Of a stretch of DNA of 64,000 nt, positions 52,198 to 57,951 are shown one piece after another; the stretch's first letter is position 1; every line of letters begins with the position of its first letter. A program made the translations under genes and the position numbers. The notes beneath the pieces are model-generated. The model was not told the origin of the DNA, made no database searches, and saw only the letters and a list, made by a program, of their open reading frames with translations. Origin of the DNA: Glandiceps talaboti (Eukaryota; Hemichordata; Enteropneusta; Spengelidae); contig NC_135550.1 in NCBI RefSeq assembly GCF_964340395.1, forward strand, positions 33,255,176-33,319,175. The letters run 5' to 3'.

Positions 52198-55100
52198 GAG
52201 CACACTGGAGCACACTCACACAGTATTATCTGTGTCTTTAACAAATGTGCATATTTTCCAACAGAGCTAAGAATGTCCTCCAACTGTGCAAAGTGACCCA
52301 TTCCTTCCAAGTGCATACACAAGTCCTTGTAGACAAACTCAAAAAGATTGACCAAGCCAATGAGAAGAAGAAATACAGAGAGTCATACATCAGTGGTGAG
52401 TTAGAATGGGATTTGGACCAGATGCTTGCTGCAGGAGGAGGAGGCTATCCAGAGAAGGAACTACAAAGGAACTCTGTCATTAGTACAGGTAGTTCTAATA
52501 CGACATCTGGTATTGTTGGTGATGATAAATTAGAACCAATATTTGACAAGAGTCTGACAGAGGGTAAGAAAATATTTTATATATTTTCGGTCACAAAAAT
52601 AAATGATGTAAATATGAAATTTAACCAATACTCAAAGCATAATTTGATAAGTTTAGAGCTTTTGATTGCACACTGTCAAGCTTGTTCACTTTTTGATAGA
52701 TGATACTGTTTATTATCAACTGCAAACTGTCAGTCTTATTTACTTTGTGATAGACGGTACTGTGTAGACAAGATGTTTAAAAGAAATCATTGATAAATAT
52801 TTGCTAAAACTGGTTCAGTGTTTGTTAGCTCTTCTCATGAAGGGAATAGATGGCATTTGATGTACTGTAGTATAGACTTATGTTGTATAGACTATATGGA
52901 GGAATAGATTGCATTTGACGTACTGCAGGGGTGAACAAAGCATTTTGTGAACTGGTGGTCCCTGGACCAGTGCTATAAAAAATCCAGTGGTCCTACTAAC
53001 AGAACTAGTGGTGCCAGGTCCCATTATGTGAAACATTAAATCTTGCCTAGTATGCATCTGTATAATCAGATGTACACCAATTTTAGTTGAACAATACCCA
53101 ATATATAAATACATATATAAAGTTGACATGCTTGGTTTCAGTCAATTGATAATTCTATTCTATTCATAACGGTTATTCTTGAAGCATCAATGAAATGAAA
53201 AACCATGAATCTCACAAAGGATCATGTCAGAAATTTGACAGAAATGAACCACAGCATAATTTCATAAATTCAAAGAACATTGGAAACAGTGATATCCACA
53301 ATGACAAAAGTTGGACTTGATGTTGTCAAAATTGTTGGGACAAACAAATCATCACAACTATACAAAGGAACCAACCACTTCAAAGTGGTCAACAAACAAA
53401 TACCATTCATATAGTTATTAGATCAAAAGCTCAATGCTTAAAAATTAAATTTTGCAAAAATTTAAAATTATTTCTCTCACTAATAGATAACTTTCAGATA
53501 TTATAAGCCAGTTTTGTGCTTTTTCAAAACAGAAGATGAAGAATTTGAGCATATGATAACTGGTCCACCATTTGTTGACCAAGGACGAGTGAGCTTTGAA
53601 TTCACAGCACCAGATGAAAACTACCCAACAAGATCAAGCCAAAGTTTTGTAGACAGTGAACCAATCCTTGCAAGTAAGTATGCAAATACTGGTCATACTG
53701 AGTCAATCCACGTATAACTCTGAGTGTTATTGGATTTCAATAATTAATCAAAGTAGATTCACATTAAAGTTTAAAGTTTATTTATTTTCTAAAGTGCCTT
53801 TTCTATGTACCCACCTCATCATGCCTGATTCGGCTGTATACTGTTTGTGTGCTTGTTTTAATATGACTGGTTTTAGAAAAAGTGTTGTAAGAAATAACTG
53901 TATATATAGCCTTAGCATGTATTGTCACAAATATTGTGTATTATTTGTACCCCAGTGAACCCAATTGACCAGGCTGAATACTCAGAAAGATATGCACTGA
54001 CACAGGTGGAAAACTCCATATTATTGGAGGAAACACCAGTGAAAATCAAACAAAGTATGGACCAGAAAAATCGTCATTCCCAAGGTTACTTCAGTATTAC
54101 AGGACAGAGTGAGAATACAGATTCTGAGTGGAGTATGGAAGAAGAGGTAGGCTTTAATATTAAAATAAGGGAATGTAGTCATTGTACAATACTTAGATAT
54201 ATCTTTGTCTCATGTAGGACTTTAATGTCTCTAACACTCATGTCTTTGATTTAGTGATTTTTTTCAATGCAACTCTAGGCACTCCTGCATATGTTGTACA
54301 CTACTATAATTATCAATGTCGAACTCAAAGCTTGAAATGGAAAACAAAGATAATGAATTAAATGAAAATAGCTTTGAAATATTCATTTGCCATTACTTCA
54401 ATTTAGGTTTATAATATTGAATAAATTAAATACACTACAGTAAAATACCACTCACACACTGATGTTTCTGATCATAAATACTGTACCAGTGAAACATGGA
54501 TCAGTTATAGTTTTATGTTTACAATATTTTCATCTTCTAGATGGAACTAATGTTTGATCAACTGAAGAAAGAAGAACCCACCATTCAGGAAGTTGTTGTC
54601 ACAACTTCTTCACTAACTCCTACTGTTGAAACTCCAACTACAACAATGGAATCAAAAAATGAAGTGACTCATGGAAGTTCAATTTCAGTGGAAACATCAC
54701 CAAAACCTAAAAGTAAAGCAAGACAGGAACAACAGAGTGTGCAAGAAGAATTGAAAAAGCTAAGGAAATCCAAAGAAGCTGATGTGCCTTTATTAAGTGC
54801 CTTGTGTAATGACAAAACTCTACTTGCTTTGGCTCAGAAACAGGAGGAGGGTGTTCAACCTGAAACACCCCCAATGTGTCGACCTGATACAGACAGTCAT
54901 GCTAGTAGTACAAGTTCTACTTTGAAAGAGAAAGCCTCTAGGAATACGTCTTTAAACACTTTAATTGTGGACAGCAACAGTTCTGTTGAATCAGAAAACA
55001 ACTCCAAATCTGCAGAAGGTGGTCTTGAACCCTATCGTACTAGCCACCTAGGCAGTCTCAACAAACATCAAACCCTGCCCACTCTGTCTGGTGCAGGAGC

Positions 55101-55311
55101 TAAACTACATGAAAATAAATTACACGTGGACACAGCATTAGCCAACTCAGCTGATGGCAAGGTCAAATGTCAAACACTGCCTGCTAAAATGAATGCTGGA
55201 GGAAATGTAATACCAAGTGGTGATGCAGAGGACATTTTTAGAGATGATGTGACTTCATTTTCAGCTCCAAATTTGTCACCACAACCACAAGTAGTCAGCC
55301 CTGGGTGCTGA
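11396..55311 (+). CDS. FRMD6: FRMD6/Willin-like FERM-domain protein (14 coding exons)
   Basis: Predicted 808 residues over about 44 kb; span includes introns. FRMD6/Willin and Drosophila Expanded are cortical FERM proteins acting upstream of Hippo signalling. F1 lobe about residues 55-130 (RRKFVNVVLPTQ; KLSKYAPKAWKND). F2 about 140-262 (RHHYFLQLRHNI; ENYFLLAAYALQADIGNY; GEDYILDNVPGMH). F3 about 270-360 (IGVGTKGLQIYYE; EYPWNSIRKLHFE; KKKFAILAEGVPESRKLVY). The segment KKKYRESYISGELEWDLDQ after FERM matches FRMD6 (KKQYRESYISDNLDLDMDQ), which separates it from other FRMDs. The tail is Ser/Thr-rich and disordered, with QTLP twice, no PPxY seen, and no homology I can state beyond the FERM and adjacent region. 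All exon phases agree. Exon 1 is the least certain. It is not resolved whether this is the single invertebrate pro-orthologue of FRMD1/FRMD6. Confidence 0.9.
11450..14153. other. intron 1, first part
   Basis: No further coding exon or RNA gene recognised. CpG-containing, promoter-like sequence continues to about 12,000, then AT-rich intronic DNA. Confidence 0.4.
14154..16473. mobile_element. hAT-like DNA transposon, non-autonomous, 2.3 kb
   Basis: The ends are inverted copies: CAGTGTTCTCCC at 14154 and GGGAGAACACTG at 16473. A direct AGATA flanks both ends, a candidate 5-bp target-site duplication. CAG...CTG termini fit hAT-type elements, some groups of which make 5-bp duplications. G/C-rich subterminal blocks lie inside each end (about 14180-14220 and 16360-16445). 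The interior is CpG-richer than the host intron and encodes no recognisable transposase, so the element would need help to move. A possible alternative is a composite of nested repeats. Confidence 0.65.
16474..17526. other. intron 1 sequence, nothing identified
   Basis: AT-rich, with an A/C-rich low-complexity patch near 17150-17220. No coding support. Confidence 0.4.
17527..18257. mobile_element. foldback element with about 300-bp arms
   Basis: The left arm (about 17527-17850) is repeated in reverse complement as the right arm (about 17955-18257), with roughly 100 bp of loop. Matching landmarks include GGCAACTTTTAATGAGAA (left) against TTCTCATTAAAAGTTGCC (right), and ATTTTCATGATTT against AAATCATGAAAAT. 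Arms diverge by scattered substitutions and small indels, so the copy is not young. No protein is encoded. Exact ends and target duplication are not determined. Confidence 0.8.
18499..18566. repeat. (TG)n microsatellite
   Basis: About 34 copies of TG, uninterrupted. Confidence 0.97.
18833..19626. mobile_element. TIR element with internal tandem units, about 0.8 kb
   Basis: It starts TAGTCCCCGC (18833) and ends GCGGGGACTA (19626). If TA is the target duplication, the termini GTCCCCGC...GCGGGGAC would fit a Tc1/mariner-like MITE. The 5' part holds GTCCATCC-type short repeats (18883-18915). The interior holds three to four related units of about 145 bp (about 19065-19450) marked by CATAACTCAGACATGCTTGAA and AATATGGC...CAGCCATTTTGTTTG. 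No protein is encoded. Confidence 0.6.
19640..20400 (+). repeat. interspersed repeat block, two related units
   Basis: Two diverged units share GACACTTGAA, AGTGATTTTTA and CACCTTTG landmarks (about 19660-19940 and 20090-20400). The second unit is also present in reverse orientation at 24079-24365, including GGGTAGACACTTGAA, CTGTGTATTA and GGATGGACAGATG. It is therefore a dispersed family; class unknown. Confidence 0.55.
20401..21393. other. intron 1 sequence, nothing identified
   Basis: AT-rich intronic DNA. A weakly repeated motif (TTCAGTAAGTTATG-like) occurs twice near 20460 and 20570. Confidence 0.35.
21394..21659. mobile_element. 266-bp foldback/MITE with about 105-bp arms
   Basis: The left arm (21394 to about 21500) and right arm (about 21556-21659) are near-perfect inverted copies. 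Landmarks: AATTAGACTGT, CTCGCACCTTTTTTCCCC, TTATCTAAACTTAAGTTGTTG and ACTACTATAA, each mirrored. The loop is about 55 bp and CpG-containing. High arm identity suggests a recent insertion or arm homogenisation. No coding capacity. Confidence 0.88.
21660..24078. other. intron 1 sequence with possible old repeats
   Basis: No coding support. Around 22815-23740 the sequence has locally higher CpG (for example 23640-23740) and could be an old mobile element, but I could not match termini. Confidence 0.35.
24079..24365 (-). repeat. inverted copy of the 20.1-20.4 kb repeat family
   Basis: Read on the minus strand it shares GTAGACACTTGAA, TCTGTGTATTA and GGATGGACAGATG with 20180-20400. It ends in a short palindrome CCCCCTGAAGGGG at its outer edge (24082-24094). 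Confidence 0.55.
24707..24790. repeat. short tandem duplication, 33-bp unit
   Basis: Two and a half copies of a unit containing ACCAAGAGATCTTCATATA. Confidence 0.9.
24884..25181 (+). mobile_element. tRNA-derived SINE, sense copy
   Basis: The head carries an A box TGGCCGAGTGG (24894-24904) and a B box GGTTCGAACTC (24937-24947), 33 bp apart, as in Ser/Leu-type tRNA genes. A non-tRNA body follows with CCCCGGGTATACCCGTACTCC and CAGTTTCCTCCTGC, then an (ATT)n tail (25158-25181), implying mobilisation by a LINE with a similar tail. A second copy lies inverted at 34529-34743. It is not a functional tRNA: no cloverleaf 3' half follows the B box. Confidence 0.88.
25182..26927. other. intron 1 sequence, nothing identified
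   Basis: AT-rich intronic DNA. A small CpG patch near 25970-26040 is not assignable. Confidence 0.35.
26928..27026. mobile_element. 99-bp palindromic MITE with target duplication
   Basis: Arms of about 47 bp (GTCTAGTTCCTG...TTCATACT) are inverted around a very short loop near 26975-26980, with a handful of mismatches. AACTCCA directly precedes the element (26921-26927) and recurs one base after it (27028-27034), a 7-8 bp target duplication. Too small to encode anything. Confidence 0.88.
27027..29195. other. intron 1, last part
   Basis: Apart from the coding-like antisense stretch at 27853-28460, only AT-rich intronic DNA. A 40-bp segment (CTAGATAGTTATCACCATTAT) is duplicated at about 28757 and 28800. 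The intron ends in TGTAAATTTTACAG before exon 2. Confidence 0.5.
27853..28460 (-). pseudogene. unidentified coding-like stretch, apparently decayed
   Basis: On the minus strand the region has protein-like codon composition. Its last open part (about 28110-27853) reads ...HPVAVSNNCCERMITISKL... and ends ...YIKMLPEVF at a stop. Upstream sequence in other frames also looks coding-like (QKAHKFHGPHMRQSFPI). I do not recognise the protein. It may be a dead retrocopy, a mobile-element remnant, or a host gene exon. It lies in FRMD6-like intron 1, antisense to the gene. Confidence 0.3.
29196..29357 (+). CDS. FRMD6: FRMD6-like exon 2
   Basis: 54 codons, phase 0/0, acceptor AATTTTACAG, donor GAA|GTAAGT. 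It encodes a basic, Ser/Thr-rich lead (KFLGRRKLSAQSMTSIS) and the first strand of the FERM F1 lobe, RRKFVNVVLPTQEE, which aligns with RRSVCIFLPNDE in FRMD6. Confidence 0.88.
30853..31050 (-). pseudogene. unidentified antisense coding-like ORF
   Basis: A minus-strand open stretch, preceded by an acceptor-like ATGAATTATTACAG (before about 31050), reads RVLGGVTNTGTFKFESRS... and ends ...PVSVPKLIF at a stop. Composition is protein-like, but the family is not recognised and no partner exon was found. It could be a terminal exon of a nested gene or a fragment of an element. Confidence 0.22.
31393..31441. repeat. (TG)n microsatellite
   Basis: About 24 copies of TG. Confidence 0.96.
32694..33270. 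repeat. 61-67 bp minisatellite, about 10 copies
   Basis: Units share CACCAAGGCTAGCAAGTCTG and CAGTATACTTTCAGTTTTG. The length varies because some carry an extra ACATGT. The left copies are nearly identical and the right ones more diverged. Confidence 0.96.
33271..34528. other. intron 2 sequence, nothing identified
   Basis: No coding support or recognisable repeat. Confidence 0.4.
34529..34743 (-). mobile_element. tRNA-derived SINE, antisense copy
   Basis: The reverse complement begins GGGTTGTCGGTGGCCGAGCG with an A box, has a B box GGTTTGAACCC about 35 bp on, and ends in an ATT-type tail (34529-34556). It is the same family as 24884-25181, but its middle is shortened and a pure C run (12-14 bases; G run at about 34589-34602 on the plus strand) sits where the other copy has CCCCGGG. 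Confidence 0.85.
34744..37261. other. intron 2 sequence with (GTT)n tract
   Basis: A (GTT)n microsatellite occupies about 35530-35567. Otherwise AT-rich intronic DNA without coding support. Confidence 0.45.
37262..37690. repeat. 54-bp minisatellite, about 8 copies, open on both strands
   Basis: The unit (18 codons) contains GGCATTCTGGTGATCAACAT and GGATAGCCAAGTCT. Because the period is a multiple of 3, a frame without stops runs through it on each strand (minus-strand 18-mer repeat LAIQPDNVDHQNATLPKD). There is no evidence that it is translated. Confidence 0.95.
37842..38000. repeat. 51-bp tandem repeat, 3 copies
   Basis: Units share TTGGTAAATATACT and CCTGACCAATCGGCTGTC. The period is a multiple of 3. 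Confidence 0.93.
38685..38800. repeat. 57-bp tandem duplication just before exon 3
   Basis: Two copies marked by TCCACTGACACCACCTAGTA and GTATGCAAACCTGTAG, ending about 55 bp upstream of exon 3. Confidence 0.92.
38856..38946 (+). CDS. FRMD6: FRMD6-like exon 3
   Basis: 91 nt, phase 0 to 1, acceptor TTACTTTTCAG, donor CAAG|GTGAGA. It encodes SKARGQDLFDQVVALLGIEE, the F1-lobe helix (compare HQLLVQVCDLLRLKD in FRMD6). Confidence 0.9.
38947..40020. other. intron 3
   Basis: AT-rich, no features recognised. Confidence 0.6.
40021..40100 (+). CDS. FRMD6: FRMD6-like exon 4
   Basis: 80 nt, phase 1 to 0, acceptor TTCTATTTCACAG, donor TAT|GTAAGT. It encodes CEFEFIDFKLKLSKYAPKAW, matching MELSQKLYKYCPKEW of FRMD6 (end of F1). 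Confidence 0.9.
40101..41711. other. intron 4, first part
   Basis: No coding support or repeats of note before the large array. Confidence 0.45.
41712..43306. repeat. 57-bp minisatellite, about 28 copies
   Basis: Nearly identical units containing AACTTGAACTGACAGTGGTA and CATTTGATAATTTGATACTG. Units fall mainly into two types by one base (ATTGTAACAC or ATTATAACAC), interspersed along the array. A few carry private changes, and one near 43050 is shortened with an ACATGT insertion beside it. High identity implies recent expansion or homogenisation. Confidence 0.98.
43307..44160. other. intron 4, last part
   Basis: No features recognised. It ends in the acceptor TTGTTTTGTCCCCAG. Confidence 0.5.
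44161..44240 (+). CDS. FRMD6: FRMD6-like exon 5
   Basis: 80 nt, phase 0 to 2, donor GT|GTAAGT. It encodes GADKAGKPLFTVYFKVQFYV, matching FGPPMIIHFRVQYYVE at the F1/F2 junction of FRMD6. Confidence 0.9.
44241..45977. other. intron 5, with two short tandem repeats
   Basis: A roughly 60-bp segment is duplicated at about 44458-44577 (GTCTGACATACA landmark). A 56-bp unit (TAGAATTTGCAGTCCCATGA) is present three times at about 45590-45750. Otherwise AT-rich. Confidence 0.7.
45978..46164 (+). CDS. FRMD6: FRMD6-like exon 6
   Basis: 187 nt, phase 2 to 0, acceptor CTCATTACAG, donor TGG|GTAAGT. It encodes the F2-lobe helices RHHYFLQLRHNILESPLPC and ENYFLLAAYALQADIGNYL, ending EAEKYFPKW, very close to EAYFLLAAFALQADLGNF and EPEAYFPSW of FRMD6. 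Confidence 0.95.
46165..46855. other. intron 6
   Basis: No features recognised beyond a tandem ACCTTATAAATACACCAT duplication near 46378. Confidence 0.5.
46856..47011 (+). CDS. FRMD6: FRMD6-like exon 7
   Basis: 52 codons, phase 0/0, acceptor ACTTTTGACAG, donor AAG|GTAAAA. It encodes VLERRGEDYILDNVPGMHCD and a helix to MHFYSVKK, matching VSKRGKDYILKHIPNMHKD and AVHYYRLYK in FRMD6. Confidence 0.93.
47012..47629. other. intron 7
   Basis: No features recognised. Confidence 0.5.
47630..47698 (+). CDS. FRMD6: FRMD6-like exon 8
   Basis: 23 codons, phase 0/0, acceptor TTTCATTTGCAG, donor GAG|GTAAGT. It encodes NKSDSMPYILIGVGTKGLQI, the first strands of the F3 lobe. Confidence 0.9.
47699..48045. 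other. intron 8
   Basis: Short AT-rich intron. A segment around the donor (AAATATATTATGAGGT) is partly duplicated just downstream at about 47718-47735, producing a second GAGGT. Confidence 0.5.
48046..48114 (+). CDS. FRMD6: FRMD6-like exon 9
   Basis: 23 codons, phase 0/0, acceptor TGTGTTTGTAG, donor GAG|GTATGT. It encodes YEYPWNSIRKLHFE, matching YDFPWTNVGKLVFV in the F3 lobe. Confidence 0.92.
48115..48837. other. intron 9
   Basis: No features recognised. Confidence 0.5.
48838..48914 (+). CDS. FRMD6: FRMD6-like exon 10
   Basis: 77 nt, phase 0 to 2, acceptor GATACGTTCCAG, donor CAAG|GTATTT. It encodes KKKFAILAEGVPESRKLVYH, matching [20 protein letters not shown]. The donor is followed within about 25-80 bp by a huge minisatellite. 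Confidence 0.92.
48940..50690. repeat. 63-bp minisatellite in intron 10, about 27 copies
   Basis: The unit of 63 bp (21 codons) contains AGCACTGTACTTAGTGTCAT, ATCAAGTCACATAACATATT and GTGTGCATTTAATTCTAG. With a multiple-of-3 period, several frames stay open on both strands for over 200 codons; about four single-base losses reset the frame. The first copy is degenerate and merges with the exon 10 donor region. Every unit carries a TTTAATTCTAG or TTTAATTCCAG 3'-splice-site-like motif. Confidence 0.97.
50695..51998. repeat. 40-bp minisatellite in intron 10, about 32 copies
   Basis: Immediately follows the 63-bp array. Units contain AACACTGTCTATGTTGTG and CATTGCCCTAGCAATGTAT. Variants alternate between GTCATTG, GTTGTTG and GACATTG, and some units are 44 bp (with ATGATGGAAAAC). 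The motif TTGCCCTAGCAA in each unit is acceptor-like and contains the short palindrome TTGC..GCAA. Confidence 0.97.
52103..52195. repeat. (CA)n microsatellite near the end of intron 10
   Basis: CA dinucleotides with a few GT interruptions, about 70 bp upstream of exon 11. Confidence 0.95.
52265..52563 (+). CDS. FRMD6: FRMD6-like exon 11
   Basis: 299 nt, phase 2 to 1, acceptor TATTTTCCAACAG, donor GAGG|GTAAGA. It completes F3 (AKNVLQLCKVTHSFQ) and encodes KKKYRESYISGELEWDLDQ, the most FRMD6-specific stretch, then a Gly/Ser-rich linker. A strong decoy donor (CAGTG|GTGAGT at 52396) lies inside the exon at SYISG; homology continues across it, so the long form is chosen. Confidence 0.92.
52564..53532. 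other. intron 11
   Basis: No coding features. A short segment with GCACACTGTCAAGCTTG/GCAAACTGTCAGTCTTA similarity near 52670-52740 is a diverged duplication. Confidence 0.5.
53533..53673 (+). CDS. FRMD6: FRMD6-like exon 12
   Basis: 141 nt, phase 1 to 1, acceptor CTTTTTCAAAACAG, donor GCAA|GTAAGT. Acidic, disordered segment (EDEEFEHMITGPPFVDQGRV). The symmetrical phase means it could be skipped without a frameshift. Confidence 0.85.
53674..53955. other. intron 12
   Basis: Short intron, nothing else recognised. Confidence 0.6.
53956..54146 (+). CDS. FRMD6: FRMD6-like exon 13
   Basis: 191 nt, phase 1 to 0, acceptor TTTGTACCCCAG, donor GAG|GTAGGC. It encodes a polar linker ending GQSENTDSEWSMEEE. 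Confidence 0.85.
54147..54540. other. intron 13
   Basis: AT-rich, nothing else recognised. It ends in ATTTTCATCTTCTAG. Confidence 0.6.
54541..55311 (+). CDS. FRMD6: FRMD6-like exon 14 (C-terminal, last coding exon)
   Basis: 256 codons and a stop. Thr/Ser-rich disordered tail with an amphipathic, charged segment (QEELKKLRKSKEADVPLLSA), a Ser-rich stretch, and two QTLP motifs (HQTLPTL, CQTLPAK). It ends VVSPGC. No PPxY motif and no recognised domain. The stop TGA runs directly into AATAAA (55311-55316). Confidence 0.85.
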   Translation: MELMFDQLKKEEPTIQEVVVTTSSLTPTVETPTTTMESKNEVTHGSSISVETSPKPKSKARQEQQSVQEELKKLRKSKEADVPLLSALCNDKTLLALAQKQEEGVQPETPPMCRPDTDSHASSTSSTLKEKASRNTSLNTLIVDSNSSVESENNSKSAEGGLEPYRTSHLGSLNKHQTLPTLSGAGAKLHENKLHVDTALANSADGKVKCQTLPAKMNAGGNVIPSGDAEDIFRDDVTSFSAPNLSPQPQVVSPGC

Positions 55312-56173
55312 ATAAAACACAACTCATCTAAACGAAGTGCCTTCAACATCATCCTCATTGTAGTGTATATAAAGAAATAGGTTTTAAACAATCATGGTCC
55401 ACAAACATGTGCTCCAAAACTCCCTGACCTTTGACCTGCCTGGTCATTGACCTTTTACCTCCCCCTTGTCATTTACCTTAACCCTTTTATATCTTTACCC
55501 TCACATTTATTCTATTATGAACTCATTTTACCATAATATCTATATTACCTACTTTTTATATAAACTATAACGTGTGGTTACTACTCCATTTTTTACTACA
55601 ACTATCCCAACTTACAAGAAATATACTCATCTATAAATATCTATGCCAAAGAATTGTTTTTAAAGTACCATAAAAACCACTGATCACTGCTTTTTAAACT
55701 TCAAAATACTTAACTTTTTGTAAAGCAGCTGCCATGCCTGATGAGTTTTGACAAATCATTTGTATGTATTTTCATATACAGAATTCTAGAAATGTTATTT
55801 TGGTGTGAGAGCGAGGTGTGCAAGGTTATGTTTATGAGGAATAGAATGTTGAGATGCCATCTAAGAAGTGAACCTGGCTGTTTTCATTATTTTTTATAAA
55901 ATTTATGCAAGAGAGAATTTTTTCCACCTGAACTGAAGTGCAATGACCCACCCCATATTGCTTAAATATTGGTGTAATCCTATTGTTTTCTGTTCTGGGT
56001 TATCCTAAGGGTACAAGAAGGTAGGGGTGGGTAGGTATAAACTGATGTGTAAGACAGGTAAGAATGAGTGTAATATCTGAAGGCTATTTTTATGTTTATT
56101 GGAGTGTGTGAGAGAGAGAGACTTACATAGAGTGAAGAGAATTCCTTTCCTAATCATGTGTTTCACAAGATAA
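55312..56173 (+). other. 3' UTR / 3' flank of the FRMD6-like gene
   Basis: No coding support. AATAAA at 55311-55316 overlaps the stop codon and would give an extremely short 3' UTR. Later AATAAA candidates lie near 57194, 57790, 58904 and 59132, so the real end is not determined and the following arrays may be transcribed. Confidence 0.45.
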
Positions 56174-56712
56174 GTTTTCATTATGCAGACAACCAATAAC
56201 ATGTCAAACTGTGTTTCATTATGCAAACACCCAATAACATGTCAAAGTTTGTTTCATTATGCAAACACCCAATAACATGTCAAACTTTGTTTCATTATGC
56301 AAACACCCAATAACATGTCAAACTTTGTTTCATTATGCAAACACCCAATAACATGTCAAAGTTTGTTTCATTATGCAAACACCCAATAACATGTCAAACT
56401 TTGTTTCATTATGCAAACACCCAATAACATGTCAAACTGTGTTTCATTATGCAAACACCCAATAACATGTCAAAGTTTGTTTCATTATGCAAACACCCAA
56501 TAACATGTCAAACTTTGTTTCATTATGCAGACAACCAATAACATGTCAAACTTTGTTTCATTATGCAAACACCCAATAACATGTCAAACTTTGTTTCATT
56601 ATGCAAACACCCAATAACATGTCAAACTTTGTTTCATTATGCAAACACCCAATAACATGTCAAACTTTGTTTCATTATGCAGACAACCAATAACATGTCA
56701 AACTTTGTTTCA
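56174..56712. repeat. 38-bp minisatellite, about 14 copies
   Basis: Units share TTTCATTATGCAAACACCCA and ATAACATGTCAAACTTTG, with GCAGACAACC variants recurring at three positions. Confidence 0.97.
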
Positions 56713-57256
56713 TGTTGTATTTGTTCTTTCATACTTTAGTCATAAATGTATTTCCAAAGTATGTTTTATACTGCTTCAATGTCATCAACTGTATTTTCTG
56801 TTGCATTTTACGTTTTGTATTTTAATATACATCATCTCATTTCTGTTCTTGCTGTCTCACATTTTTCAATGACAAAGTCTTAAAGAACATAGTGAAAAGT
56901 CTCTATACAATGTTGTTTGAATTCAGAATTGTGGGTGTATGGAAAGGTCATGTTGAATACTACAGTGGGTGTATGGAAAGGTCATGTTGAATACTACAGT
57001 TTACAAACAAATATGACAATTTTACAACTCACTTTCAAATGAAGTAAGTACCATCATGAAACAACTTCATGTATGGCAGTATATCAAACATTGGTGTATT
57101 TTGTGCATGTTTCTTGCCAAGTTATTCCAAAATATATCGCATGTGGGAATAGAGATAAAAACTGTCATCTTCCCCAACTATATTCCCTCTAAAACAAATA
57201 AAAAACTTAGCATTTTTTAGCACTATTTCTACTGCCCTGTTACATCACAAATTCAC
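56713..57256. other. spacer between arrays
   Basis: AT-rich. A 36-bp segment (GTGGGTGTATGGAAAGGTCA) is duplicated at about 56930-57000. Confidence 0.5.
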
Positions 57257-57672
57257 AAACTACTCAAATTTGCTTCATGTTAAAACACTTGGTGGCAATG
57301 CTGCATGACTACTCAAATTTGCTTCATGTTAAAACACTTGGTGGCAATGCTGCATGACTACTCAAATTTGCTTCATGTCAAAACACTTGGTGGCAATGCT
57401 GCATGACTACTCAAATTTGCTTCATGTTAAAACACTTGGTGGCAATGCTGCATGACTACTCAAATTTGCTTCATGTTAAAACAATTGGTGGCAATGCTGC
57501 ATGACTACTCAAATTTGCTTCATGTTAAAACAATTGGTGGCAATGCTGCATGACTACTCAAATTTGCTTCATGTCAAAACACTTGGTGGCAATGCTGCAT
57601 GACTACTCAAATTTGCTTCATGTCAAAACACTTGGTGGCAATGCTGCATGACTACTCAAATTTGCTTCATGT
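57257..57672. repeat. 49-bp minisatellite, about 8.5 copies
   Basis: Units contain GACTACTCAAATTTGCTTCA and CTTGGTGGCAATGCTGCAT. Confidence 0.97.
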
Positions 57673-57951
57673 CAGTTCTGTCAAGAAAATTTTTAAAATT
57701 GTACCATGGAATAAGAAGAAAGGACCCTGTCTCAAATATGCTGAAAGGGTCCTGTTCTCATAACATGGCTAGAATATTTCCTATATATACAAATAAAATG
57801 AAATCTTATGCAGTCAACAAAATTCTTTTATTGCCCTTACCATATGTAAAATATTATTCCTCATAAAAAATGAAACATGGACAGTTGACTTATGTAAAAT
57901 ATTTCCTTAAACAGAAAAACCAGTAAAGTGTAGCATATGTTTTCATTTCAT

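Noticed and set aside
52878-53129. Antisense open frame in intron 11
   Set aside because: No homology or splice support. CAGGGGTGAAC at its edge (about 52925) looks like a hAT end, but no mate was found.
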